A stretch of DNA of 64,000 bases, taken from NCBI GenBank assembly GCA_020747015.1, contig JAGTJM010000038.1, positions 248,001-312,000 of the forward strand, given 5' to 3'. This DNA is from Pyrenochaeta sp. MPI-SDFR-AT-0127. Its lineage: Eukaryota; Ascomycota; Dothideomycetes; Pleosporales; Cucurbitariaceae. The position numbers and the translations under genes were made by a program. The notes under the pieces are model-generated. The model saw only the letters and a list, made by a program, of their open reading frames with translations, ran no database searches and had not been told where the DNA came from. Positions 35,133 to 48,121 of this stretch are shown piece by piece (position 1 is the first letter of the stretch; every line of letters begins with the position of its first letter).

Positions 35133-36867
35133 TCACCCAACTCTGGGTTTTAGTCTTATCTCAAAAGGCTCCCTCACAAGGAGCCCATAAGCCAGCTGAT
35201 TGTCCCAATCCAGGTTACCTGCCCCTGAATCTTCCTTTTCCAGCTCGAATTTCCAGACCATCTTCGCCAGCATAAGCCTCATCTCTGCCCATGCCAGTCG
35301 TTTCCCAATGCATGACATAGCCCCGACACCAAATGTCTCTATAGAATGCCTTTGATCTGAAAAGTATGGGGAGGAGCTGTCGGTTCTCGCCTCTAAGAGC
35401 CAACGCTCTGGTCGAAACATATCGTGTTCGTGAAACCGCTCAGGAGACATTGCCATGGTGAACGGGTGCACTGATACAAAAGTCTGCAGGAAGTGATTTA
35501 GAGCTTCTGGTCATTGATGATAGAGTGTTGCGAGTTTGAAATACTCACATTGCCCGGAATCCAGTGGCCTGCAACTTTGCCACGAACCGCAGGAGTGATC
35601 CGTGCGTCTCCGTTCGGTCTGGCACTTTCAGTATTTGAAGGTATTTTTCTGGAGGGAAACTCACACAGGTATACACATCCTCAATGCTTCTTGAATAACT
35701 GCGTTGAGATATGCCAAACTCTTCAGTGCGTCTAATGTAATATCAGAATTCCGAGGAAAGTAGTCACGGACCTCTTTTGTCAAGCGAGCCAAAGCTCCTG
35801 GATTTGTTCGGATGAGATGATATGTTATCCCGGTCAAGACAGTACTTGCGGTTTCTGCGCCTGCGATGATAAAGGTGCTCGAAGTCGCCTTTATCTCGTC
35901 AACTGTAACCCCCTCCTTGTTTGTTTGCCTTTCCGTCGTTTCAAAAAAGGATACAAAATCCGCGCGATCAGTCTCAGTATTCAGTCTTTTATCAATCCTG
36001 TTTATCGCCATCTCCCAATGTTTCATTGCACGTAACTGTGCCTGAGATGGGATGAGAATATGCTCAAGTACCTTGTTTACGAGCGAGTAGTGGCGGAGCA
36101 TAGCGGTCATTGTATACGTCTTCAGCATGCCCGATATCAATGAAGGCCAGTTTCGAAATTTATCACTTCGAAGGCAATCGAATGTTTCCCCAAACGCAAG
36201 GTCACCAGTGATATCAAAGAGTGTGTATGTGTACCAGTCAGCAATGTTAACCTGGGCCCCAGCTTCGACGCCCTTCTCCACCTCGGCTTCGAGTATTGAG
36301 ATTAATCGATTAACGTGTTGTTGTAATGTAGTCTCTTGGCTACTAAGAGCCCGGTCGGTGAATACAGGATCTAATGCTCTTCGGAATCGCGAATGCGTCT
36401 TTGTGTCAAGGGCGTTGGTGATACCAGGGGTCCGACCCGATTGGGCACCGTGCCATACCGCGCTCTTTGGAAATGCCGGATTGCCACGGTTGGAGAATAT
36501 ATCATTCCACGCTTCCGGATCTGCAAATGAGATCTCATTCGGAGCTATTCGCATGGCTACACCGTACTTCTTGTGCAGACGTGCCAAGGTTACATGAAGC
36601 CTACCAGACCATACTGCCCTCAGGTATGGTATTCTGGACATGCGCCATGCTACAGGCCCGGGGTATGCTGCTAACGGGTGGAGGTAGAGGTTGTACGCAA
36701 GTCGTAGTAGGAAGAACTACACCACGTCAGGATGATTTAAACGTTCATGCATCTGAACTAACACAGAAAACCGCAAGCGAGATTAGAAAGATAAAATCGG
36801 AGCCATTGATGTGCAAGCCACTCCAGATCGAGCTCCATAGCGACCAGATGATACCTGGTTCCATCAT
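35133..36867 (-). CDS. Cytochrome P450 monooxygenase
   Basis: Exons 36763-36867, 35665-36716, 35549-35618 and 35133-35483 join in frame to 525 residues, the normal size. The first exon supplies the N-terminal membrane anchor (FIFLISLAVFCFFLLRL across the first junction), followed by the proline-rich HPLAAYPGP hinge. The I-helix is FIIAGAETAST, the ExxR motif is in EALRM, the PERF-like region is FRPERW, and the haem ligand loop is FGVGAMSCIG. It is an ER-anchored tailoring oxidase. Start 36867 or 36864 (two adjacent Met codons) is chosen by position; earlier in-frame Met codons exist. Two cluster motifs spaced 10 bp apart lie about 290 bp upstream. The first donor is GTTAGT. Confidence 0.88.
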
Positions 36868-37149
36868 GATCCGAGATCTTTTGGTCGCCAGAGGGGATTT
36901 GATCAGTATTCTATCACACAAAAGGAAGGTGCCAGTTACGAATAGACCGATAGTTTTTGGATGACCGTACCAATGCGATGAATTGCTGCAAAGAGACGAG
37001 GCTGCTGCTGAAGTCGACTTAAAGGTCGATAACATCGGGAGCTTGAGCAGAATTGAAAAACCTTTCGATTACCTAATGAGCTCGGAAACCTTTGATGCCT
37101 CCAGAGGAGATCGTCGAGCATACTGAGTCTTTCTGTCAGCTAGCCGTCA

Positions 37150-37168
37150 TGTCAGCCACTGTCAGCCA
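37150..37168 (-). promoter_or_regulatory. Two phased cluster motifs upstream of P450
   Basis: Two exact TGGCTGACA copies on the minus strand at 37150-37158 and 37160-37168, start-to-start 10 bp, i.e. one helical turn, so bound proteins would sit on the same DNA face. Confidence 0.6.
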
Positions 37169-37926
37169 TCGGCCGTTCTCACATATCTATTTTCCAGATC
37201 CTCGCTACCCATTGGCCAACAATGCATCGTGACCTCTTCTAGTATCCTTGCAGGATGCAAATCATACCATCGTTTCATACACCACAAGAAGCAGTGTATG
37301 AGCCATGATCATGAAGGAAGTCGATCAAGTCAACTGTCGATCCAAGTGGGGGCTGCTCAGGATCAAGAAAGTAATTACTGCTCAAGGCATTTTGTGAGAC
37401 ACCCTGGAGCACACTGATCAAGTCCAAATAGGTGACCAAGATGAGTTGGATTTAAAAGCATGTACATCAATTTTATAGTTGGTCTAATATAATTGTGACG
37501 TTAAGCGACAATACAATATAAATTCTCGTGGTTCTCCTCGTGCGAATCTACATTTTTTTTGACAGGATTGCAGAAGTGTACTGCGAGATCGCCTATGGTC
37601 GCAAGTAACGTAGCCTGAATATGATCGTCGCACTACACTTTAGCTACACATCTGTTCTTATTGCACGCCGGTGCATAAACACAGATTTGAGCATATATAT
37701 ATATACATATAGCAATATAAAATTCAAGTGATTAGAACCTGGCGGTCGGTACCATATACTGCTTGATTAACATGAGCATGTCTTGAGTAATATTTGCAAA
37801 TTCATACGTACAGGGTCGTTCCTAGATGCTGATTGTAAGGCTATGGTGTTTCTTTACCCCAGACTCCCAATCTGTTGGGAAGCTAGGGGTCATATGGCCA
37901 TAAGGACGGCCAATATGTCCGATAAG

Positions 37927-37965
37927 TAGCTGACAGTGGCTGACAGTGGCTGACAATGGCTGACA
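37927..37965 (+). promoter_or_regulatory. Four phased cluster motifs upstream of NRPS
   Basis: Three exact TGGCTGACA copies at 37937-37945, 37947-37955 and 37957-37965, preceded by a one-mismatch copy (TAGCTGACA) at 37927-37935. All repeat every 10 bp. The array lies about 650 bp before the NRPS start. Confidence 0.65.
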
Positions 37966-38620
37966 GCCTGACTCGGTTTACTCAGTGGCCGCTCTTATTA
38001 CAAGAGCCAAGAGATATCTGGTTCAAGGCTGATTTCAAGACCATCCCTGGCCAAGGTAGAGTTGCGAGTCATAGCTGTCCCCACATCAATAGTCTTAATA
38101 TGCAAAGTTGTAACAACTTAGAAACATGCTTATTTCCACACCAATCATTGGTACTTTAGTCGAAAAGGATTATCAAAGGTTAACTTTCGACATCATATCT
38201 AATAATACGGATATGTTGATAGTAACTTTGATTCTCTATGATTTGAGAACAAAGTGCATAACAATCAAGTGAACAGCTCGATTGCCTATTGAAAGTTCGT
38301 GTGAAATGTCCTCGCTCAGCCTGGAAAACTCGACAGGTAGCACCACCTAAGGATCATAAACATCGCAGATAACGCACGGTCAGCAACTTATTAGGCTCAT
38401 CCCGTTACCCTAGTAAAACCTTCCTGGAGGATCCAAACTAGTATTCTAGATTCACCGAGTAGGCAATGCATGTACAAGGCCGAATCCACTTGCTTATTGC
38501 ATGCCTATTTAGCAAACCAGCACGCGTCTCAATAGACAGAAATGCAGATTTATCGTTATAGATTGCCTGCTTTTACCTAAAATCTTGTATGCCTGTGGCT
38601 TTTGAGAACACCCTTTAGCC

Positions 38621-41600
38621 ATGGAAGAATATTATGATTCCTTGGTTTCCCCGCTGCAGCTGCAGCAAACGAACGCTACCAAAGCATCGGCAACCCAGAG
38701 TCATTCTTGGGCGCACACGGATGACATAATACTATGTCTGCAATCATGTTCTGCACGGCCCGAAATTTACTTTCTTTCTGCGCTACAAATCTTGCAGTTC
38801 CGTTGCACTGGTTCCGACAAGATCTCAATACCTATACTGTTGTCCGGTAGGTTCAATGTAAATGGTGTAGCCGATGTCGTAATTCAGGATGACTCTGTTT
38901 CTGTGGGACACGTGCTTGACGTTACCAAACAACGCTTGCAAGAGTATTCTACAACCGATCAGTCGGCCTCAGACATCACGTTATCAGATGGACCTTCATT
39001 TCATTTCTCAGATTCAGAGGATCATGAGGGTACCTTTGTCAGGTGAGCTCCTTGAACGTACTAATACCGCAAAGCTGAATTTATCGCAGGCAGTCTCTCA
39101 AAGGCATGACATGGAATTTCATTGGGTTCGCCAGCTGCCGCATCGATTACAACCCATCGCATAATCAGCAACTCGAGATCGAGACCTTGATTGTCACTTT
39201 CACTGATATCCTCTCAGCAGTTTTGAAGAATCCTGGCATTGCACTAGCGGCCATTGAGTTTCCGCATGCTTTAGATCAACTACGGAGATGCCAATATCCT
39301 GTGGATCCTCCTATGGAACAGCCGCTGCCAGGAAATCTCATTGAGGCGTTCCAGCACAGTCTCTTACATCATAAAAAGAGGATAGCACTGATAGAGGGAT
39401 CCTTACAGTTGACATACTCAGAACTAGATGACACCTCGTCTTTCTTTGCCCACGGAATCCTAACGCAGCTTGGTCAAGACCCTCCTAAAGATCGTTTCAT
39501 CGCCTTATGTATCCCACAGTCGGCTCTGGCTCTTATTGCTATCCTAGGAATTCTAAAGACAGGGAATGCATACGCGCCAATCGATATCAGGCAAGCGCCG
39601 GAACGCGTATTCGAAATGCTGAAGTGTGCTGGATCCCCACCCCTTCTGATCTCAAAAGACTCGCCAGATTTCTTGCGACACGGTGAATTTAAACAGTGGA
39701 CCATTGATATTACTGGCTATCTTGAGGAATGGCGAGATAGCACATCTTCAGCAACTTTAGAGTTGATTGAACCAGTCCCATGCAGTAAGCTAGCATGCTT
39801 GTTATTTACATCAGGGACAACTGGGAAGCCAAAAGGTGTCAGAGTATCACATCAGAATATCTTAACACTCGCCCTCAACGACGATGCGGTTCTTGTGCGA
39901 GAGGACGACCGTGTTGCTCAAATCAACAACCTAGCGTGGGACACGGTGCATTTGGAGACCTGGTGCCCGCTCTTACGTGGTGCAGCTATAGTTTGCTTTG
40001 ATCGCTACGTCATTTTGGACCCTTTAGCTGTGAAGGACAACTTCAAAGCTTTCGGTATCACTGCTACATTCTTCTCCGCAGCTCTTCTTCGATTTTTCGT
40101 CAGCAATGAACCTAAATTATTTGAAAGCCTTAGGCTTCTTCACACTGGTGGTGAGACCGGACGATTCGAACACTTCATAAAGGCTAGAAAAGCCAATCCA
40201 GAACTGGTAATTCAGAACAGTTATGGACCCATGGAGTGCTGTGTATACTCGACAACACGCATCATGGGTCCTTCAACTAATCTGCCGGAAACCGGCAACG
40301 TTCCAATAGGATCTCCCCTCAAAACTGCTCAGGTTCTTCTACTGGACTGTCAAGGTCGGCCTGTACCTCCAGGAATCATTGGCGAAATCTGGATCTCTGG
40401 ACGTCACGTCGCGGATGGATATGAAGGACGAGAGGAAGATACAAAAGACTCGTTTGTCCAAATACAAGTGTCGGGTCTGCAAAAGTCTCCTCGCACGTAC
40501 TACCGTTCGGTTCGTGCATTTTCCTTTATTCAAACGTCTTCAAACATGAGCCAAGAAATACTAAAGTAAAATTATAGGGGGACCGCGGCCGGTTGAATGC
40601 CGCATGCGAGATCGAGTTCTGTGGTCGTATCAACTTCGAACAAATCAAGGTTCGAGGACAGCGCATGGAGTTGAGCGATGTTGAGGCTAGCATTGCCCGT
40701 GTTCTCATGATGGAAGACGTTGCTGTGTCATACCACCAGACTGAAGGACAACTAAATAGTGCCCTAATAGGTTATGTCGTCCCGAGCACTGAATCGAACA
40801 TGCAGAAAGACCTCAACTCAGAAGATGTTGCCAAGGTGGGGCGGGATTGGGAGAAATTCTACGGCGTGATCCAAAATATGTAAGTAAACCTCTTTTCGGG
40901 GTATTATTGTGGCTCAAATATCGTTTAAGGTCAAATGCGCGCCAAGAATTTATAGGTTGGAATAGTGCCATCAACAAGGAGCCATTTCCAGTCGCTGTTA
41001 TGAAAGGTAATATCATTGTTCCGCCTAGCTGAGCATCATGGCAACTAAACACTTCAAGATTTTCTGAAAGACACCCTCCGACCATTTCTCAAGGCCAGAC
41101 CAACGAACGTCTTGGAGGTCGGTTGCGGCAACGGTATTATCGCTTGCCACCTGGCTTCGGAAGCTGACCATTTCTATGGCATGGAGCTTGCACAAGCTGG
41201 CGTAAAACTTGTTGAAGAACAACTTTCCCATGCCGGATGCGCCAGCAACAGCACCATCTGGGCCGGGGCTGCTGATGAGCTATCAAAATTGCCGGACTTC
41301 AACGTCGACTTCGTCATGATCAATTCGGTCATTCAGTACTTCCCATCCTTATGCTACCTTGAATCAGTGCTCCAGGAGTGTGTCCGTCGATGCGCCTCTG
41401 GGGGCCAAATAGTCATTGGCGATATTCGAAGTGCCCCACTCGATGATCTGATGGCAGTGGACATAGTAAAGCATCAATGGGGAACTTCATGGCCGAAAAG
41501 GTCTGTGAAAGACCTTCGAGATGCAGCACGCAGCTACCAACAGCTCGACAAAGAGCTAACAGTGGACCCTTCATTCTTTTTTGATCTCGAAAGTCGGTTC

Positions 41601-44600
41601 GCGGAGATCACACATGTTCAGATCTTGCCGAAACATTTTCCGCATGTCAATGAGCTTAGTCAGTACAGATATCAGGCCATTCTCCATGTGACACAGCAGC
41701 CGACCTGTGTGCGCCCCGCCATTTGGAGGGCACCTAGTCTCGATGATCCACACTTGGCCGGGCTCCAAGAACTCCTCTCAGCCTTTATTAATAACCATGA
41801 TGAGCAGATACTGGCTGTGGAGAAGATCCAATTTAGTTTCGTTACATGGCAAAGAGAAATCCTAAAGGCCGCGACCAGCGAAATGATAGACACAGAAGCA
41901 CTGCTGGGGTCACTGGCGCCCCCTATGATGAAGCTCGAAGGATGGTCAGCGGCAGATCTGGAGGAATTGGCCCGGCAATATAGCTTGCACGTTCAAATAA
42001 GTTTCGCACGTCAGGATGAAGGCAGCTTCCTTGATGCCGTGTTTACCAAGGATTCTCTCAATGATGCCATCATCTCGTTTCCCAGGCCAAACCCCTCCAC
42101 GTCCCGCTGGCGAACCATGGAAGTGAATATATCCACTTACAAAAGAACGAAGATACGGGGCCAAGCCTGGGACAACATTGTTGAAGCCCTCAGGCATAGT
42201 CTTCCCGCCTACATGATACCAGACGCCTTGTACATAGTGGACTTCGTTCCACTAACGACGAACAGCAAAATTGACCGTGCTAAGCTGAAAAAAATTGCTG
42301 GTGTTGATTTCAATACTGTGGAAGAAACTGATGTGGTTCTAGTCGTGCATCGGAACGAGATCGAGTACAAGCTATGCAGTATCTTTCAGGCCTTGCTGGG
42401 GAGCAAAGCCGCAATTTCTCCGACAATAGATTTCTTCGCAAGAGGTGGGCATAGTCTCTTGGCTATGAAGCTGAGATACGCGGTGCAGGATGCCTTTAAG
42501 GTCAATGTTGCTTTGGCAGATATCTTCGAAACCCCAACACCGGAAGGCCTTGCAAGAAAAATCAGCAGGCTGAACCCGATAGAACTAATCAAGCAGGCTC
42601 CAACGTATGTGAAAAGAGCTGGTACCGCTATTGCAGAGCTCTCATTTCCGCAACTACGAATGTGGTTCATGCATCAGCTGAATCCCGAGTCAGTTCTATA
42701 CAACTCAGGCTTCTGTTATCATTTTCAAGCAGCAGTAAACGAAGGAGTTCTGGAGAGAACTATCACGGAGCTTGTGTCACGCCACGACTGTATGCGTATG
42801 ACATTCCTTGAGGAGGACGGAGTGCCCAAATCCGAAATTACCGGAATATACCCCACCCTGGAGAAGGTAAATATTGATGGCAAGACCGAAGATGATCTGA
42901 AAACCCTTATTCGAGAGCATTGTTACCGGCCATACAATCTACACAGCGAGCCTCCTATCCGCCCTGTGCTATTTATGAAAAAAGGAGAGTCATTTCTGCT
43001 TGTGGGTATGCACCACATCATCACAGATGGTTCCTCGGTTGAACTGTGGACCCGTGAAATGGAGATGATATATCCCGCTCTGCTTCACGGGAAACAGCTG
43101 CCTCTTGAAAGCCTACCGTGGACTTACCAGGATTTTGCTGTTTGGCAACGGTCAGACGATTTTGAGCACCTTTTGAAACCACAAATCGAGTACTGGAAAG
43201 CTCAATTGAATGGTAGCGAGCCATGTCGTTTCCCAGCAGATTACACCAACGAGAGCTTGGGACCTGCGTTGAGCAATGGCAAAAGAATGATTGTGACACT
43301 CGAAAAGGCACTCAAGGACAAACTCCACCTCGTCTGCCGGAGATTTGGCGTCACTTGGTTCATGCTGCTCAGTGCGATGGCCCGTGCTGTACAATTTCAA
43401 TGGACAGCACAGCAAGACGGTAGCTTTTGCTTTCCCAATGCAAACCGTCGAAGGGCTGAAATATCTGAAGTTAGCGGTTTGTTTGTCAATACACAGGTTC
43501 TAAGGCTAAAGTGTCACGAGAATATGCTCTTCTCGGAGTTGCTCCAACAATCACGCAGGGTCTCACTAGAGGCCTTCACCAATGAGGATGTACCATTTGA
43601 CAGACTAGTCAAGGAACTCAACCCCACTAGAACGCTCAACCAAAACCCGCTGAGCGAGATCATGTTCGCATATCAAAACTTCGACTTCTGGAGCTTTGAT
43701 ATGGGTAACATTCCCGCCGAAATGTACCCCTACTGGGCAGAGAGTACGCGCTTCGACCTTGAGATTCAGTGGTTTGATTACGGAGATACCCTACAGTGCG
43801 AGCTGAACTACCGAGACTCAGTCTTTAAGAAAACTACTATTCAGGAAATTAGCAACAAGATGATGAAGTTTCTGCAAGCCGTCGCTGATGATCAAGACCC
43901 TATTCTAAAGGTTGATCGCACGTTTGCCGACAACGAAATGGGCTCCCAAAACCATGTGACGCAGGAAAAGCGCAAGTATTGGGAGACATCACTGGAAGAT
44001 CATGTCAATGTCAACATTCCTACCGATATTGCTAGACCCTTGAATCTGAGCTCACCAGACCGCATCCTAACGTTGCGGCTCTCAGCCAACTTTCTATCTA
44101 TGGCCCACGATAGAGCAAAACAACTCAATGTCCCATTTGAAAGCGTTCTTGTTAGCGCATACGCTTTAACGCTTGGTATATACTCGAATCAGGAAGACGT
44201 CACTTTTGGTGTAGACGTACATACAGCGCAGGCCGAAGAGCGACTGGTGCCAGGGACCTTCGGCGCACTACCGCTCCGATTCAGTCTCATCAAAACTTTT
44301 ACATGCAGTAAATTTGTCCAAGAAATAGATAGGCAGATCCAACAAGCGGTAGTGCATCATTTACCCGTGGATGAGATTCTCGAGACTTTACACATTGAGA
44401 GAACAACAAATCGCCACCCCATATATCAACATGCTTTTATCTCCAGCGGGGCAAGCTCCCTTGCTTCTGCAAACCTAGATCTTGTTGCTTCTATCTCTGG
44501 GTCAGCTAATGGCTCTGAAAAAGTTGATTTCTTTTGGTCATCAGCTCTATTTACCGAAGATACAGTATCCGCAATCGCAGCGACTTTCGAGCATATTTTA

Positions 44601-47270
44601 AAGCAATTAACACCTGCAGAAGCTGCGGACAAACAGCTCGCTTCCTTACGACTGGCTAGTCAGCACATCATCGTCACTTCTTCAGAAAAAGGTCTCTATC
44701 GAGACGAAAGCTCCTTGGCCAACATATTCGTGGATGTTGCACAACGTTATCGGACACTAGATGCCGTTGTATGCGGGGACGATCAGCTCACTTACGCAGA
44801 GATGCAGCTAATATCAAGCCAATTGGCTCATTATCTACAGTCAAAAGGAGTGACCCATGGCGGTAGCGTTGGAATCCTTTTTCCTCCCTGTGTGGACATG
44901 ATCGTTTGTGTAATCGCTCTATGGAAGCTTGGCGCCGCATATGTTCCACTTTCCAGTGAATGGCCGCTCCCCCGACTAATCCACGTCCTCAAGGATGCAT
45001 CGGTCTCGGTGTTGCTGTCGCAAAGGCAACTGACAGATGAATTAGCAACGAGCAACCCGGATCTCGCTATTCTACATCTAGATGATCAGGCCACAAAAGC
45101 AGAAATCACGAAGCAAGACCCACATTTTATTGTACCTCGCATTCACATCAACACCCCAGCATACTACATATACACCTCAGGTACAACGGGTGTGCCTAAA
45201 GGCGTTGTTGTTTCGCAGAAGAGCGTCATTAACTTTGCGAACGATATTCGTCATCGTTACCTTGCTAGTCCACCTAAACGACAAGAATCAATTCCCTTGG
45301 TATCTCCATTGGTCTTCGATTTTTCAATTGAACAGATGGCATTATCTATACTTTCTGGTAACAAGCTAGTTCTACTGCCGATGGGTCTTGTAGCCGACGA
45401 TGATTTCTATGAGTATCTGAAACGTGAGGAGATCACATATTTGAGTGGTTCAACTTCAGTTATATCGCAGCTTGACCTTGCTAACTTCGCAGACCTGCGC
45501 CGTGTTACGATAGGTGGTGAAAAATGTACATCGGCGCACCTGAAGCGCATTCGAAATGGGTTCCAGGGGCGACTTACAAACATCTACGGAACTACGGAGA
45601 CTACCGTATACAATATGGCCTATGAAATTTATGGCAGTGAGTTTTCCCACAGCATCGGAACTCCAATTGCAGGCCATAATCTCTACATCTCCAATGAGTT
45701 TTTCCAAGAGCTTCCACGCGGGGCTGTTGGAGAGCTATTCATCTCTGGGAGCGGAGTTGCGTCTGGATATCTCAATAGGCCAGACCTAACAAAACAGCGA
45801 TTCCTACCAAATCCCTTCTTGAACGTGGAGGGCCACGATACCGTTTACCGCACAGGCGACCTGGTCCGCTGTTTGTCCAATGATACAATAGAGTACATCG
45901 GTCGCAATGACAAGCAAGTTCAGGTACATGGTACACGCATTGAGCTTGGCGAGATTGAGCAGATTCTGGTGACTTATCCCGGCATCGTCGAATCTGTTGT
46001 GCTAGTCAGGTCTCAGAACCAGGCACGGTCTAGCAGCAAAGTAGAATATCTTGTTGGATACTACACTTGCACTAAGAATCTGCCTCATGATCGAATCAAG
46101 GCATACTTGGCAGCAAGACTGCCGCCCACGTATATTCCGCAGTTCCTTGTCCAAGTTCCCAACAAACTCCCTACGACAATCAGTGGGAAATTGAACATCA
46201 CTCTTCTACCAGATATTAGAATACAGGAAACAACAAGATTAGAACGAAAGCCGCGAAATGACTTTGAGGCAGACCTATGCCGGATTTGGACGACTGCGCT
46301 GGACACTGAGATCTTCATCGATGACGATTTCTTCCGCATTGGCGGCGACAGCATCATCGCCATACGGCTGGTACATGAACTCAACAAATATCTCCACGCG
46401 CATATCCAAGTTCGAGACATTTTCCTGTACCCTACCTTCGCAAAATTAGCTGCGCACATGATAGATGCTCAGACAAAGGTCCTTCCAGGCACAACCTCTG
46501 AGTTAAATCATTCGGTGGCTCCGAAACACGCAGATATTAACAGAAATAAAGATGGAGATGGTTCTTCCAGATTTGTTCCATACATTTGTATCTTTGAACC
46601 ACCTCGTTCCGGGCCCGTCTTGCACATCTTTCCACCTGGTGCTGGGGGAGCTGAATCTTATTACCGTAACCTTGTGCCGGCGCTCGCCAACATACCCATC
46701 GTAGCATACAATAATATTTTGCTCCATGATCCTAACGAAGATGCAACATACGAAGACCTCGCTCGGCAGTACATTGTCTGGCTCAAGAACACCCAGCAGA
46801 AGGGCCCCTACCATCTCTTTGGCTGGTCATTCGGCGGTGTACTGGCTTTCGAGATAAGTGTGCAGCTTACTCGTGCTGGCGACAAAGTATCAAGCTTGAC
46901 GCTTCTAGATCCGTACTTCAATGCACGCAGGATCGCAAAAGAGGCCAGAGTCCAAGTGTCTGAGGTGCTTGCGCCTATTCATGTTAATTATGCACCTACT
47001 GAGGTAGATATGGACGCCCTGAAGGGAGAAATCGGAAGAGTAGTGCTATTTAAGAGTCCGCTGGCCAACAATCTTGCGAGAGACGAGGCGTCAAAGAAGT
47101 TCTTTGAGAGATACCGGTTAGCGAAATTCAATGGGTTGGATGCTTTCTTGGCAGAAGAGAAGATTGACGTTACCATTATGGAAGGGGCGGGGCATTATGA
47201 TTGGGTCAAGAAAGGTGAAGTGGTTGAAATGGTGGCAGGTGTTGTGCGCGGATGTTTAGCTGTTGAATGA
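38621..47270 (+). CDS. Large NRPS: partial C, A-MT, T, C, partial C, A, T, thioesterase
   Basis: Exons 38621-39042, 39090-40509, 40578-40879, 40930-41006 and 41059-47270 give 2,810 residues in one frame. Order: an acceptor-half C-like region (1-190); A1 (SGTTGKPKG near 382, YYRS/GDRGR split by an intron); an N-methyltransferase inside A1 (LEVGCGNG near 758); T1 (GGHSL near 1205); a full C domain (HHIITDG near 1392); a second half-C region (about 1713-1910); A2 (YTSGTTGVPKG near 2112, YRTGDLVR); T2 (GGDSI near 2502); and a type I thioesterase (GWSFGG near 2661, late His in GAGHYDW). It should make a dipeptide with one N-methylated residue, released by hydrolysis or cyclisation. The intron at 40510 has a weak GTTCGT donor but restores the A7 core exactly. 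The cluster-motif array upstream supports co-regulation. Confidence 0.9.
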
Positions 47271-48121
47271 GGTTCACGAGATGGTGTGAGTGTGTTGTGG
47301 AAAGCGGTCAATCAATGAGACATTCAGATGAGCTTGAACGATATCACAGCCTTATAGGATTGGCAAATCTAAATGATTATTTATGCGATATTTTCTCATG
47401 TGTACGGGGTTTTGTAGACTGTAGCAAAAGAAATTATCAGGCTAATAAACCTACTGCGTTTGACCGTTACAAAACAGACGCATTTAGCTGAACCTTTTAC
47501 ATTCAGGGCTCTTCATTCATTAGACTGTTCTTTACCATCAACTTGGGAGCATTTAAAACAATGGAAAGTATATCTTAAGTAGTATTTTTTGAAGTGCGCA
47601 GATGTAGACGCAGTTCGCACGTTCTGGGATACATAATTGTTAGCACACTTTTTCGCAGCTATGTAGCATACAGGTTTAGTGTTTTTGCTTTTTACTTTTT
47701 GTGCATGTTTTCCTAGTTCAAATATAGCGCATCCAATCATCGACACAGCCTTTACAGGGCCAAGTCTGCATGGCTTACCTACCTCACGTGATTGGATGAT
47801 GTGGCACGCTTATGTTCCTCAGCCTGTTGTCCATCTCTTCGTCTGTTTCCTATACATCTTATTCGAGCACTATAGCATTGGTTAAGTCCTGTTTGACTAT
47901 TGTCTTTGTTGTCAATATACCTTTACGTTTACACAAATAAAAGAAAACACGTCGTACCATCCACGGTCCGCTGACAAGAGCCTGGTTAGCTGAAAGTGGG
48001 GGTGCTAGCTCTCCTAACCATTACTCCCGGGCTATCTCTAGCCAAGCTGGAAGCCATTAATTCAGATTTTTCCGCTCAATCTTAGAGTTCAGTTTTGCCA
48101 TTTGGCCCAATCAACTCCTCA
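47271..48121. other. Intergenic spacer, cluster boundary
   Basis: Separates the NRPS from genes with no biosynthetic role. No TGGCTGAC motif, no convincing ORF; a CACGTG lies near 47787. Confidence 0.5.

Larger units (their letters stand above)
36868..38620. promoter_or_regulatory. Divergent promoter region of P450 and large NRPS
   Basis: This 1.75-kb gap carries two cluster-motif arrays, one near the P450 and one further toward the NRPS. About 37430-37760 is AT-rich without coding signal. No gene is supported. Confidence 0.55.

Noticed and set aside
40510..40577. Frameshift pseudogene in NRPS A1
   Set aside because: A GT-AG intron of 68 bp restores the conserved A7 core exactly and the total coding length stays a multiple of three.
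1..47270. PKS-NRPS hybrid megasynthase
   Set aside because: The PKS ends after its ACP at 29135 with a stop, and the NRPSs are separate genes with their own starts and promoters.
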